This document shows positions 8,820-20,212 of a stretch of DNA of 64,000 bases, in pieces. A model generated the notes under the pieces. That model saw nothing but the letters and a program-made list of their open reading frames with translations, searched no databases and was not told the origin of the DNA. Where the stretch lies: contig OX442314.1 in NCBI GenBank assembly GCA_949358305.1, positions 50,476,581-50,540,580 of the forward strand, read 5' to 3'. Positions within the stretch are counted from its first letter, which is position 1; each line of letters starts with the position of its first letter. The DNA comes from Strigamia acuminata (taxonomy: Eukaryota; Arthropoda; Chilopoda; Geophilomorpha; Linotaeniidae). The translations under genes were made by a program, and so were the position numbers.

Positions 8820-11800
8820 AATCTCCAGTCTCTTTGTAAAGAGAAAATTGTTTTTATTTCCTTTCGGGAAATAATCACAAAATACTACCATTAGCCACAT
8901 TTTTGGTGAGAAAATATGACCTTTTCAGACTACCATCCAAGTGTCGTTAACTTTTCTTTCAAAAAGTTAAAGTTCAAGCATTTTGATTAGAAATAACTTA
9001 AACAATGGACAGCATCGTGAATTCTTCGAGTTGTAGAAACTTCTGTTTGTTTGTCGAGAATCAAAACTTTTTATTCAAAAGGATTGACTCAACAAACGTC
9101 TGGCACATTTATTTATATTTTTCGCGAAATAATAAATAACGTACGGTAGTCTACTTGTTACACATTCTTGTGAGAAAAATGCAACTAGACTCGGGAAACA
9201 ATGTTCAAATAATATTTCGATTAAAATATTACCGACACTGTGAAATTTGTAATTATATTTTTCTTTTTCGAGAGAAAATACAACAAACAAATCAATAATC
9301 GTAATTTTCTCGTTAAAGAAAATCACAACACGAACAAAACGGTTATAAATTTCTTTTTCAAGAAAATTTACAACGCGGACATTTAGTTATAATTTTCTGG
9401 TTAGAAAAAAAAATACAACTCAGCCATAATTTTCTTGGTAAAGAAAAATTACAACAAAAATGTCAAAATTCAAAATTTTACCTAAGTTCACTTTTAGCTT
9501 GCAACCTATCTCGGTGGAACCTCCACGTGTGACGATGACCTTTCGATGACGCTATCCGCTCAAAATGTGTATTTTGGCATAACAAGCAAGTCTATCAATT
9601 CTAGTAGTTGAGAGATAAGTTAACAAACCTAAAGTGTGAACTGGGTAAAATAATGAAACCGGTGGTTATCAAGACATAACATGTTTATTGATATATAAAT
9701 ATAATCACCGTGAAGTGATTATATTAATCAATTTGCATAAACTACAGTTATACATTGACTATGCCGACAATTGGCCGTATAAATGGGTTGATTAACTATA
9801 CATACAGTCGCCTAATCGGCGCTATGGTAATATCGCGTCGGCTTCATCGGGTCGGTAAGATGTCGTCTGAATCGGGTGATTATTTGGTCCTAATTGTACA
9901 TCGGGGTCTGGTTCAAATCTGTAATAAAAAGGTTAGTATCCGAGGACTTCCGGTTGACTGTATCTGCATCGCCACAAACTTGGGGCGGTTATTGGTTTAA
10001 ATGGCTTGTGAGAGCCATTTACCAATTGACCTCTTATAAAAGTTTTAAGACATTTATAATTGGTGTAATACGTCAAATTGGTTCTTCATACGAGAGTAAA
10101 CTGTTGCGAGTTTACAATCATAACTTCTGGTTCCGTGTAATGGATGTATTTATTAGAGTATTACTTTTCAGTAAATACTCGTAATAATTCTGCTTACATA
10201 AAGTTGGCAATTTAGCTACACATCTACTGGCAAGTAAATGCTAATGTAGCTAGTCTTCAGTTTTGTACAGTTCTGGAAGAAGTATCCATGTTTATGCACA
10301 ATGTTAAGTGTGACATAAACCAGTTGGGGATTTAATCTAACTAAACTTTTCCGAGTTTAGTTATTTCAACCCTAATGTTACATTTTCGACACGCTGTTCG
10401 GCAGCCGTGGTTTACTGTAACTGGCAGGCCTTGTGGAACACTTGTTGAATTATATCCGGCCCGACGGGATTCTTACTACTCATCGCCGCGACCTGATCTC
10501 CTCACGGCCACACAGCCGTCATCGGGCACCCGGACATGGAGGCATCATATCACCCATCTCCACGTCAAGTGTACGCCGTATGTAGGTTGTCATAGGCCCG
10601 CAGTATAAGGAGCATTGACTGCGCAATCAACAGACAAGCAAGTGTCTGCGCAATCAACATGACAACCGGAGTAGTAGAAAGGGCTCAAGAAAACATATAG
10701 TCAAAATATCTGGTCAAGAGCGAGCTACTTCCTGTTGCGAGGAAGTATATACTCGGGGAAAACAATAGCTTGGCCATTGCTCCAATGAGAGCAATGGTCC
10801 TGCAAATCCCCCCAATCACTGGTCCAGGTGATGGGATACTCAGGACACATTTTCAGTCCAGGTGGTCATCAGGGCAGACCATAGCTCTCTGCTAGGTCGG
10901 GACAGGAACTGGATAGCGAGGAACACTTTTGGATTAAGTCTTTCAACTTGATCCGCGGGGGTCCACGCTTAGAACAGGTGCGAGGGGGAGATTTAATCCC
11001 CTAGGCCTAGTTTTGGGGTAACTTTGCAGAGTTACCACAAAACAACCTAATATCTATATTTATTGCCATAAACATAAGATAACGTTGATTCTCTGCCTTA
11101 AAATCACATAAAAGTTGTATTTTATGTGGTTTTACGTCAAGTGACAAATTCTATTCGAATTTGCCGCTTTTGGTCGTCAGCGCCATCTATTGGCGTAATT
11201 TGTCGCTATATCGATGAGCGACTGCATGATCGTCATACACGATATATTGTATATATCGTTCACGGGTTACTAACCCGGAGGGTACGATGGGGCGGGGACC
11301 GTCACGACGGTCGAGAGAACCATCGCGGGAGGATTTGACTCCTCCATCCGCCAGCATGCCTTACGATGGCGGGATCCAATGATCGAGCACCGGGTAAATA
11401 TTACTTGGCCACTGCCGTTGGATTACCATTATCCAGGTAGTTATTTATCGCAACATCTTTAGATATTACTCACGGGCTACCAACCCGGCGTGTTACCTGT
11501 GCATTAGGCCTTTACCGACTTTTAACGAGCGGAAGGACCAATCGTAGAAAGACGGGAACCTGCGTGGGTTGTTTACAACAACCATCCTGCAGCGGACTGT
11601 GGCCAGTTAGCTGAGGGACCTACTTTCATTTAGCAAGGTCGTACTGTATACGACCGTTATATTAAGCCACCGTACGAAGTCCTACTGTCCCGTAGAACAG
11701 CTGGCTAACGTTACGGGGCCATTTCATGCGAATGCATGTCTATTACCGGAGTTAGCCTTCCCGAAATAGCCCTACAACAGCAATAACAAAATAGTAATGA

Positions 11801-12180
11801 ATACTAACTGTGGAGAGCTGAGGTGGCCTGATGTGTCAATAGAGAATAATGAAATCAAACGATAACAATTCAACTACAGACAATATACAAGTTCAGTTAT
11901 CAAGCCAGGGGGGTTAGTGGGTGAGAAACTGGAGCTTATATAGTTCTGTAGAACTACTAGATTGGCGACAGCCAATCAGCGTACGAATCGGCGGATTCGT
12001 GGGTCACTAGTCCGGACCTAATATATGACTATGTCCAGATGGGCCCAGTTGGGGGTGGGAAGGGTCCAATTGGCCCCCTTCGACAGGTAAGTAATGTGGA
12101 TATTGATTCGATAGAATCAACTTTGTCAAGTAAATAATACTTAGTTTATATCGAATAAAATAGTTATATTTTATTCACCG
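8820..12180. repeat. Array of short perfect hairpins, noncoding
   Basis: No coding sequence is supported. Short inverted repeats with 6-11-bp stems and mostly 6-nt loops recur about every 100 bp. Verified examples: 9698-9725 (11 bp, loop CGTGAA), 9999-10020 (8 bp, TGTGAG), 10096-10115 (7 bp, GTTGCG), 10339-10362 (9 bp, TTTCCG), 10726-10747 (8 bp, GTTGCG), 10931-10954 (9 bp with one G-T wobble, CTTTCA), 11017-11036 (7 bp, TTGCAG), 11106-11127 (8 bp, GTTGTA). More lie near 8950, 11268, 11297, 11347, 11612 and 12100. From 9640 on the region is less AT-rich than its surroundings. Possible explanations are a structured noncoding element or large LTR/leader sequence of the adjacent retroelement. 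Confidence 0.6.
10370..11040. repeat. Dispersed hairpin-rich repeat, copy A
   Basis: This segment is diverged but collinear with 22680-23140. Shared blocks in order include CTCACGGYCACAC, CACCCGGACA, TCATAGGCC, GTAGTA with AAAGGGCTCAAG, ATTGCTCCAATGAG, ACTGGATA and GTGCGAGGGG. It sits inside the hairpin array and contains at least five of its hairpins. No ORF is shared between the copies, which argues for a noncoding dispersed family. Confidence 0.62.
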
Positions 12181-13039
12181 TGTTTAAATAATTATTTACC
12201 ACACTTTTTAGTTTTATCGAGTTTGAATTACGCGCGTTTGGTAAACAGCGCCATCTATTGTGAACATTTGATAAATACGGATTTGTAATCATCACAGACT
12301 ATAACATAATAGACAAGATCCGCGATACTGAACCGCCCATGCGCGATACAGTTTGCGCTCTCTGTTGGCGTAAAAAGCAACCTGCCAACAGTGACCAGCA
12401 GTCTACGGTACAACACAGTGCATAGGTTGCCAGCTTGCCAGTTGGAAATTTTCAATTGACATGCTGTCAATTAATAAAAATGAACAAATTTTCCATAAAC
12501 TAAGTACCATATCTTAAAATTAGATGTGTTCAAGTTTTTATTCGTTAATTTTTTTGAACTATTTTTTAATGAAATTGTTGTTGCTTACAGGACAGTTTAT
12601 TTTTCGTCTTTTGCCAATGCTTTTTCGTGGGATGCATATTGTTGGCTATTGCAAATTGAACATGATGTCTCGCGACTTCATGTTGAAAAACCTTTGCAGC
12701 ATTATATTTATCAAAACAAGCGTTTAGTAAAAAAATTACGATACACCAACAGTTATTGTTGTTTGATCAACACAAAAATCGTAATGGGAAACTGCTCGGA
12801 TTTTTACACAATGAAGTCAAACAATAAACAGCATTTATTTGTTGTTTGGTTGGGTATTGTCACTGTTACGTTAACAAACTTAAAAATTATATTCCACGTA
12901 TGATGCGTGGGTGACGACTGGTTTTATTCATTTATTTATTTATTGGTTTTGCACTCCGAAGAAGTAAAATACAATGATGTGTAAAAGTTAATAGAAGTAG
13001 TTTTGATTGTTTAATACCGGGTGGCCCACATAAAACCAG
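12181..13039. other. AT-rich intergenic stretch
   Basis: Contains a plus-strand open frame of about 125 codons at 12526-12903 with no recognisable domain and no clear ATG start. A possible acceptor (TTGTTGCTTACAG) ends near 12589. I see nothing else that is supportable. Confidence 0.3.
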
Positions 13040-13777
13040 CCCGACAATACAAGGAGGGTCAGTAAGGGTGTCTTAAAAAAATGCATAAATATCCAGTATA
13101 TATCAATTATTTCAGCTGTGGCAGTGTTGTTTAATCAACGTTTTTGGTGCAGTTTAGATTTTGATGATCCAAGCTTTCGTACTCGACATAATTGCGTTTT
13201 TAATCATTTTTTGTCTCAATTCGCCAAGGTTGATTGAAGTAGTCATTCCTGAATTTCAGATTTTGCGGTTCTTTCGTGGATTTCTTCAGCGGTACTGGTT
13301 CCCGTACAGGTAAACAGTACTTTTAAAAAGTATTGTGTCTCATGGTAGTGGGACTGTACCTATACCACTTTTTTCTATGGTACCATACAACTTTACTGCA
13401 GCAAAATCTCACAAAATCTAGCAAAATCTCACAAATCTAGCAAAATCTCGTAAAACCTTGCAAAATTTCGCGCAATCTCCTACTGGTATATTTGAAGAAA
13501 TCCACAAAAGAACCTCAAAATCTGAAATTCAGAAATGACTAATGCAATCAAACTTGGCAAATTGAAACAAAAATTGATTAAAAACGCAATTATCTTGAGA
13601 ACAAAAGCTTGGATCATCAAAAACTAAACACCAAACGAAAGAGCGGAAAAAACTGCACCAAAAACGTTGATTAAACAACACTGCCACAACTGAAATAATT
13701 GACATACTGGTATATTTAATTGAACAATGTATTCCTTTTTTTGAGCCACTCTTAGTGACCCTCCTCCTATTGTCGGG
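13040..13777. mobile_element. Foldback-type element with long inverted arms
   Basis: Left arm (13040 to about 13300) and right arm (about 13480 to 13777) are imperfect reverse complements. The left end reads CCCGACAATA followed by GGAGGGTCA; the right end is its complement with TATTGTCGGG. Internal matches include the blocks around GATCCAAGCTTT and AACACTGCCACA. The spacer holds short repeats of CAAAATCT. No ORF. No clear target duplication was found. A transcript would form a long hairpin. Confidence 0.7.
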
Positions 13778-13889
13778 GATGAAATAATGGATTCCTATGT
13801 TAACAGAGGCATTTTAAAAGAAATTTTGACAAATAAAAAAATATTGGGTTTGGTTGTAGCAACAGGACAACAACTGAAAACATACATCG

Positions 13890-14011
13890 AAATTTGCGTG
13901 AGTGTGTTTCAAGCAAAAATATCTCCATCAGTGCTACTGAAATTGCTTGAAAGTATGGCTGAATGATTGAAAGCAATACTACAGGCTAAAGAAGAGCCAA
14001 CAGAGCCTTAG
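13890..14011 (+). pseudogene. Tc1/mariner transposase C-terminal remnant
   Basis: The plus-strand frame reads a segment like ISPSVLLKLLESMAE, a stop, then LKAILQAKEEPTEP and a TAG at 14009-14011. This matches the usual C-terminus of Tc1-type transposases (a SMPRR..AVI..KG-like motif near the end), which insert DNA at TA sites. An in-frame TGA and the loss of everything upstream make it a dead remnant. A putative TIR for the same element lies at 14241-14271. Confidence 0.55.
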
Positions 14012-14240
14012 TAGACATTGTTGTAAGGTTTCTCGATGGTAAACAGAGTTTGTAAACTTACTTTTGCCTCTTACTTTTTGATGTCACTTCACAAAAAAAT
14101 TTTATTCTCAGAAACTAATGGATAGATTTTGATAAAATTTTAGGTGAATAAAGTAGGATGTTGTACAAGCATCCAGTTAAAATTTCATTGATTTTCCTCT
14201 ATTTTTTCCCGAGATACAGCCGGGAGAATCAACATGATGC

Positions 14241-14271
14241 GTTTGTAAACTTACTTTTGCCCCGCACTGTA
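14241..14271 (-). repeat. Tc1/mariner-like terminal repeat
   Basis: On the minus strand the segment begins TACAGTGCGGGGCAAAAGT, the form typical of Tc1/mariner ends (CAGTG start beside TA). A related copy of its inner part (TTTGTAAACTTACTTTTGCC) lies at 14048-14067. It abuts the inverted repeat that follows. Confidence 0.5.
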
Positions 14272-14717
14272 TTCTTTATTATTTTGGCATTTAGGGGTCC
14301 TCATTGCTGCAAAAGGGCTCATCTTTGCTTCCATAAATTAAAAATTGTGTCTAATCAATCAATAAAAACCAGATTCTCAAATGGGTATGTCACATTAGCA
14401 AACAGTGTCGGGTTAGCAGGTGCTCGTTGGGTAGTCAAGTCATTTTAACACCAATCGCTGAATCAAATAATAACGTAAATAATATTTATTTGTTATTTAT
14501 TTATTTGTTTCAAAATGTTATTTACGTTGCTATTTGATTCAGCGGTTGGTGTTAAAATGACTTGACTACCCAACGAGCACTTGCTAACCCGACACTGTTT
14601 GCCAATGTTACGTACCCATTTGAGAATCTGGTTCTAAACACATTTTTTAATTTATGGGAGCAAAGATGAGCCCTTTTGCAGCAATGAGGGCCCCTGAATG
14701 TCAAAATAATAAAGAAT
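14271..14717. repeat. Large inverted repeat (two ~200-bp arms)
   Basis: Arms 14271-14479 and 14521-14717 are near-reverse-complements separated by an AT-rich spacer of about 40 bp. Examples are ATTCTTTATTATTTTG at the left end against its complement at the right, and CTGAATCAAATA against TATTTGATTCAG at the centre. No ORF. It could be a palindromic MITE or an inverted duplication, and would fold into a roughly 200-bp hairpin if transcribed. Confidence 0.8.
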
Positions 14718-15529
14718 GTTTTAAAACTTTAAGAAATAATTAAAACAATGGAACAGAACACGAAACATGTGAACCTGCCATTGTAAAAGCCCGCGACCTC
14801 GATTTTACTGTCACTGTTCGATAGTACTAAATTCGCTCAGCAGTGGCGCTGCGGTATTGCGGATCTTGTCTATTGCTGCTTGAAGGACAGGGTGTGTCCT
14901 GGCCCGAGTGCAAAGGAAACTATTTGATAGACGGTGGCACGCACCATGCATTAAAACGTTTTCGATGGAGATATGAAAGAGTGAGAAGTCCATAAGAGCA
15001 TGACCCGACTTAATGAAAGCTCCAAGATCCTCTTATACCAAGTGATTATCACACTGCTACCGGTTCTAACTCGTTTCAAATTAAACGAAATAAACATTTA
15101 TTGATTTTATTTTATTTTATTTAATAATTTATCAGCGAAAAAATTATTTTTTAAAAAAATTTATTTTTAAGAAATAAATTTCTATTTTTGTTTTGTATGA
15201 ATTCTAGACTTGGTTTAACTTGTTTTTCAAAACGTGCATCAATTGAGGTTATGATAACTGTGTTTTTTTCTAAAGGTGAGGCAGTAGAGAGTTCAGGAGA
15301 GGTCAAGGGCAAGAAGAAAAATGTATGGCGAGTCAAGTGGAAACATAATGCAGTACTGGGAATTGAGTAAAGCTTCGTAGAAGTCTCGTTAAGTGTGTGT
15401 ATCTTTGTATAATGGTGTTTTTAAGTCTAGTTTAAGCGTCGTTGCACCTTTTGAACCACTTGGGAGTAATTGATTAACCCTTTACAACAAATCAGAGGTC
15501 AATTTTGAAGCCCCAAATATGAAATTTAT
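14718..15529. other. Intergenic, nothing supportable
   Basis: AT-rich DNA. The short ORFs at 14811-14993 and 15151-15370 have no recognisable features. Confidence 0.3.
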
Positions 15530-16075
15530 GGAGAATGGGTTTTCTCGTGAAAATGCATCGTTAGGCTTCCGAAAAAGGTGGATTATATTGATTTTTGATG
15601 AAAAATGCATCATTTTGACCCCAAAAATGTGAATATTATTGATTTTTGATGAAAAATGGATTATTTTGACCCCAAAAATGTGAATTTTATTGATTTTTTA
15701 TGAAAAATGCATCATTTTAACCCCAAAAAATGATAGTTTAATTGATTTTTGTGAAAAATGCATCATTTTCACCCCCAAAAAATGTTGGTTTAATTGATGT
15801 TTGTGAAAAATGCATCGTTTTCACCCCCAAAAAGGAAATTTTATTGATTTTTAGTGAAAAATGCATCATTTTCACCCCAAAATGTAAAATTTATTAATTT
15901 TTAGTGAAAAATGCATCACTTTAACCAAAAAAATGTTATTTTATTGATTTTTGATGAAAAATGCATCATTTTGACCCCAAAAAATGTGAATTTTATTGAT
16001 TTTTAGTGAAAACTGCATCATTTTAACCCAAAAAATGTTATTTTATTGATTTTTACGCAAAATTAATGAATTTTT
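15530..16075. repeat. Tandem satellite, ~58-60-bp unit
   Basis: About nine imperfect copies of a unit containing TTGATTTTTGATGAAAAATG, then CATCATTTTGACCCCAAAAA and a short TGTGAATTTTA-like link. Variation is mainly GATGAAAA against TGTGAAAA or AGTGAAAA, and in the length of the A run. It is a plain tandem repeat without unique spacers. Confidence 0.85.
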
Positions 16076-16590
16076 TCTCATAAAAATCCACAATTTGACC
16101 CTAAAATAAAAAAAAACCAAAAATTCCTACACAAAACTAAGAAAGTAATGCAAATCCAAATTTATGACCTCAATCATAACTCACAAATCACCTTATTAGG
16201 CACCAAAAAAAAAACAATAAAACAAAAAATAAAAAACGACCTAAAATCTCACAATTTCCCTTCCATCACACCAAAACAAACCAAAATTTGCATCCCCACC
16301 AAAAAAAAAAAAAAAAAAAAAAAAAATTCTCCTCTCCAAACACAAAACCACTCTCAACCTTGAACCATTCCGCCTGCCATACTTCACTTCACTTCACCCT
16401 AGCCCACGACCACCTCGAACCAATCACAAACCACCCAACCTAACTGTTGCTCCACACCACACCCGCAGGACAAAACTCAAAACAAAAGTTTCCATTCCAC
16501 CCAAGGTAACCATCAACCTCACCACACCAAACGCCCACCCCCAAAACCCCCTCAAAACCCCCCTCAAAAAACCCCCCAAACACACCAAAC
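16076..16590. other. Upstream region of the PTB gene
   Basis: AT-rich, then strongly C/A-rich (purine-poor) for about 250 bp before the ATG, with a run of about 26 A residues at 16300-16326. No TATA box is clear. This probably includes the promoter and 5' UTR of the gene starting at 16591. Confidence 0.35.
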
Positions 16591-19079
16591 ATGGCCACTC
16601 CAATCTGCCGCTGCCGCGTCCTTTATCTCGGCTCCTCCGTGCCCCACATGACAAAAGACGGACTCCAAGGAATGCAGGAACCCCTGCGCCAACTCTACGC
16701 CCAACAAAACAACTGTCGGGGCATCGACTCGTGGCTCAGCGTGTGGAGCAACGGAATCCTCGTCGAGAATCTGGACGAAACGCGCAAAAAGGTGACGAAA
16801 TTCTACCCGATGGACGCCCTGCATTTCTGCGCCGCCGTGCGACACGTCCTCGTGCCGGACGGCGACAATGGCGGCGTCGTGCAGCGCTTCCTGCCGCTCG
16901 ACTCGCCGTTCGCGCGCATCCCGACCGACGTGAACCCGCCGCTGTTCGCCTGCACGCTGCGCCGCACGTCGGGCATCAAGATCCTCGAGTGCCACCTGTT
17001 TGCGTGCAAGAAGGAGATGGCGGCCAACGCGCTCACCAAGTGCTGTTTCCAGGCGTACGCGGACACGATGTTGGCCAAGAAGTTGGAGTCGGATTCGTGC
17101 GCGGGCAACGCGTATTCGACGGTGAGGGGCGGCGGGGAGTACGACGATCTGGCGTCGGTGTATGCGGCGTCGGTGAGCGGGCGGGCGAGCAGGAATTGCA
17201 CGGTGCGGAGCGTTAGGTCGAGTTTGGGACGGAGTTTGTGCCGACCGAAGCCGGTGTTGATGCCGGCGATGTTTTTCCCGGTGCCGACGGTGCCCGTGCC
17301 GGCGAGTCACTCGAATACGGTGAAGAAGTGTAAAAAGAAGAATATGTCGAAGAAAGTGAGATTTTTAAAAAAAAAATTTTTAATGATAAATTTTTTACAT
17401 TTTTATTTTTTTTTTTAGATGTTGAAGATGTCCAGTGGTCCACCGAGCCCGTTGTGGTCGCAGTTGCCGGCCGGCAGAAGGCCGACACCGATATATCATC
17501 AGCAATTGCCGCCGGTGCCGAGTTATTCGCGAACGTCGACGATTCCTTGTTATTCGATTAAAGGCAGCGACGAGCCGTATTTTTTGCCGTCTAGGCCGAC
17601 CAGTTCAGCTGATTTCTACGGCGACAGGTATAAAATCGATAAAGTGTGGTTCGCTGATCCCGATAATGGATAATAAATTTGACTAGAGTCGAAACTCTTT
17701 ATAACGAATCGCGATATAACGAATTATCGATGTAACGAATACCTAAAAATGGCTGGTTTGGTTGGCTGGCCATAGAACACCATGTTAAAAAATTTCGATG
17801 TAACGAATTCTCGTTATAACGATTTTTCGGTCCCTTCCGATTCGTTATAAAGAGTTTCGACTGTATACTGACGTTGATCAGTGGTTTGAAAACCGTTTAT
17901 GACAAATTTTAATGTTTTTGTTTTGATTTGTGATGAAGCGCCAATAATGCCATAAGCCTATTTCTAGTACGGCCGAAACTGCTTATAACGAATTGCAAGG
18001 GCCCAGAAAAATCTATTCGTTATAACGAGAATTCATTATATCGAAATTTTTTAACATGGTGTTCTATTTCCAGCCAACCAAACATTTTTAGGTGTTTGTT
18101 ATACAGTCGTAACTCTTTATAACGAATAGCGATATAACGAATTATCGATATAACAAATACCTAAAAATGGCTGGTTTGGTTGGCTGACCATGTTAAAAAT
18201 TTTCGCACATTTAATAGGTTTTATGAGCCGACTCCCCGGCGCCAATTTGAAGCCTGGCGTTAATTCGGGCCCGGCGCATAACCAAAAAATCGCCAATTTT
18301 CGCACCAAAACGTGATTTTTTTTCGGGGACCCGGCTCTTAATCGGAGAAGGCGCCAATTCCAACCTTGTAACTCATAATTATAAGGAACAATTGGCAACC
18401 GCAATCTCACTATTATCATTAACGTTATGTTGCTGTTACATTTCTGTTACGACATAGTTATATTTATGTTATCATTACATTTCTGTTAACTTACTGTTAT
18501 ATTACCATTATTTGCTGTTACATACCTATAATAACAGCCATTGTAACCTCGCAAAATGTGTTAAGTTCAAAAAAAAATTTTTTTCTTGAAAACAAAAAAA
18601 ATAATGATTTCATGACAGGAAATGTAAATTTAACGAGAAAAGACTTTCCCCGTTGGCCAAAAACCAACCGGAACGAGAAAAGCACAAATTTAATCTTTGC
18701 TTTAATTTCTTACAGTTACGATGGCGGCACGCTCCGCGCAGAAAACCCGGTGAAAAAAAGACGGAAAGGGAAAACGGCCAGCGTGTATTCGACAGACGAC
18801 AACGGAATTTACCACAGGAAAGGCCACATGAACGAAAGGGCCTTTTCGCACTCGATCCGCCAAGAACAACGCTCACGCTCCCACAACAGCCTCTCCACGT
18901 TGGTCTTCAACGGGAGTCCGGCGGCCGCCGACAACTACGGCGAAGACGACATCACTCAAATGGTCTCCGAACTGAACATGTTCGAAGACGGCAGCGACGA
19001 CAGCGAAAGCCGACACAAGTCACAAAACGGAACACTGACCAACGCGTTCAGAAAGTATTACAAAAGAGGAGAATGTTGA
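16591..19079 (+). CDS. PTB/PID-domain adaptor-like protein (three exons)
   Basis: My model joins 16591-17355, 17419-17627 and 18716-19079 (445 residues). Intron 1 is 63 bp, AAA|GTGAGA to a long T run ending TTTTTTTAG, phase 0. Intron 2 is about 1.09 kb, CAG|GTATAA to TTTCTTACAG, and the frame continues across the split Ser codon. Residues 1-150 form a PTB/PID fold: the N-terminus CRCRVLYLGSS is the first strand and a segment with DALHFCAAVRHV fits the mid-domain. PTB domains bind NPxY-type or phosphotyrosine peptides on membrane proteins and act as cytoplasmic adaptors. The rest is low complexity, with a basic KKRRKGK stretch and an acidic end. Exon 1 is far more GC-rich than its surroundings and shows strong codon bias, so it is clearly under protein selection. 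I cannot name the orthologue. The ATG at 16591 lies in AAACATGG, a good initiation context. Confidence 0.85.
17687..17866. mobile_element. Pogo-like MITE in intron 2, copy 1
   Basis: Perfect TIRs of about 20 bp: AGTCGAAACTCTTTATAACG at the left end and CGTTATAAAGAGTTTCGACT at the right. Such CTCTTTATAACGAA ends are typical of nonautonomous pogo/Tigger-class elements, which use TA sites; a TA follows at the right. No coding sequence. Confidence 0.72.
17960..18205. mobile_element. Pogo-like MITEs in intron 2, copies 2 and 3
   Basis: One inverted, diverged copy runs from about 17968 to 18095 (starting GCCGAAACTGCTTATAACGA). It abuts a third copy at about 18104-18205 that begins CAGTCGTAACTCTTTATAAC and breaks off after the block shared with copy 1 (AAAAATGGCTGGTTTGGTTG). 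Three copies in one intron suggest local hopping or nested insertion. Confidence 0.6.
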
Positions 19080-19335
19080 AAAACGTGCAACGCCCAGTAC
19101 TTAACCGTGTCATATCGTTTATATAGCAGTTTAAAATACATATAATGTCTTTTAATATTTTTTTAGTCATATTTCTTTTCGTCTTCTCTATTGCCAAAAC
19201 TGTAGAGTTAAACTAACGGTACATGTAGCTTATACTAATGTCGTTTAATTTAAAAAATTTATTTTTAAACCAAGTGTTTCAGCTGTTTGTGTTTTAGTTT
19301 TGTGACGTCACTTCCTTGAATGTTTGTGTTATTGC

Positions 19336-19923
19336 GAGGGGGTAGCCAATCGCAAAAATTGCGTACGAGATTTTGAAATCCTTAAAGATTTCATGAGATT
19401 TCTAGGATTTTGAAATCCAAAATCTTTGCCTGTACGAGATTTCCAGCTCGATTTTGCTAGAATTTACAACAATTTGTAAGACAATTTATAAGATTTCTAG
19501 GATTTCCAGATTTCGTGAGATTTGAAAGATTTCGAAGATTTCAGATTTTTGCTTAAGATTTTAAAGATTTGCTAAGGATTTAAAAATTTCAGGATTTCAC
19601 AAGGATTTCTCAGGATTTTACATGGATTTCTCAGGATTTTACATAGATTTCTCAGAATTTCACGTGGGTTTCTGAAAATATTTTGCTAGAATTTGCAACA
19701 ATTTGCCAGAAAATTTATAAGATTTCCAGAATTTCTAGGATTTCCAGAATTTCATTTGATTTACAAGATTGCATGAGATTTCAAGGATTTGGAAATCCAA
19801 AATCTTTGCCTGTACGAGATTTCAAGGATTTGGAAATCCAAAATCTTTGCCTGTACGAGATTTCAAGGATTTGGAAATCCAAAATCTTTGTCTGTGCAAG
19901 ATTTCCAGCATTGGCTACCCCCT
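19336..19923. mobile_element. MITE with 15-bp perfect TIRs and internal minisatellite
   Basis: The left end is GAGGGGGTAGCCAAT and the right end ATTGGCTACCCCCTC, a perfect 15-bp inverted pair 588 bp apart. The inside consists of AGATTTC/AGGATTTC-like repeats; three near-identical 41-bp units with GATTTCAAGGATTTGGAAAT lie at about 19775-19900. The ORFs here are artefacts of the repeat. The target duplication is unclear. Confidence 0.76.
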
Positions 19924-19964
19924 CCGTTTAAAGCTTAAGCTAAGTACTTAAAGAAGGGTTTGGC

Positions 19965-20212
19965 GACAGGGGGCTCTGACCAATGAAATTACAGACACAA
20001 ACCAGGAATGACTAATGCATACTAACCATATTGCGACTAAATAAGTGTCTAATTCTTCATCGCATTAAAAAAAACAGTTGACGTTTGCAGGGGAAGGGGA
20101 GGTCGGGGGGGGGGAGGGTTGCTGCCCCCCCACCTTGTTAAGAAAAAAAACCAAGAACATGTGAAAAATCAAGAAACAGCATTAGTCACTCCTGGCTGAG
20201 GAGCCCCCTGTC
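19965..20212. mobile_element. Small MITE with 12-bp TIRs
   Basis: GACAGGGGGCTC (19965-19976) and GAGCCCCCTGTC (20201-20212) are perfect inverted ends. A second inner inverted pair matches CCAGGAATGACTAATGC (near 20002) to GCATTAGTCACTCCTGG (near 20179) with one mismatch. A G-rich tract (GGGGGGGGGGAGGG) lies in the middle. Noncoding. Confidence 0.65.

Noticed and set aside
340-9700. LTRs of the minus-strand gypsy element
   Set aside because: I compared 340-1512 with 8088-9700 and further right and found no long direct repeat, so I did not assign LTRs.
8820-12180. Cluster of tRNA or tRNA-like genes
   Set aside because: The hairpins do not combine into cloverleaf folds, and no A-box/B-box pair is visible.
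15530-16075. CRISPR-like array
   Set aside because: Units vary throughout and there are no unique spacers; the setting is eukaryotic. It is a simple satellite.
16564-17310. Antisense 248-codon Arg/His-rich ORF over the PTB gene
   Set aside because: Shadow frame caused by the GC-rich codon bias of exon 1.
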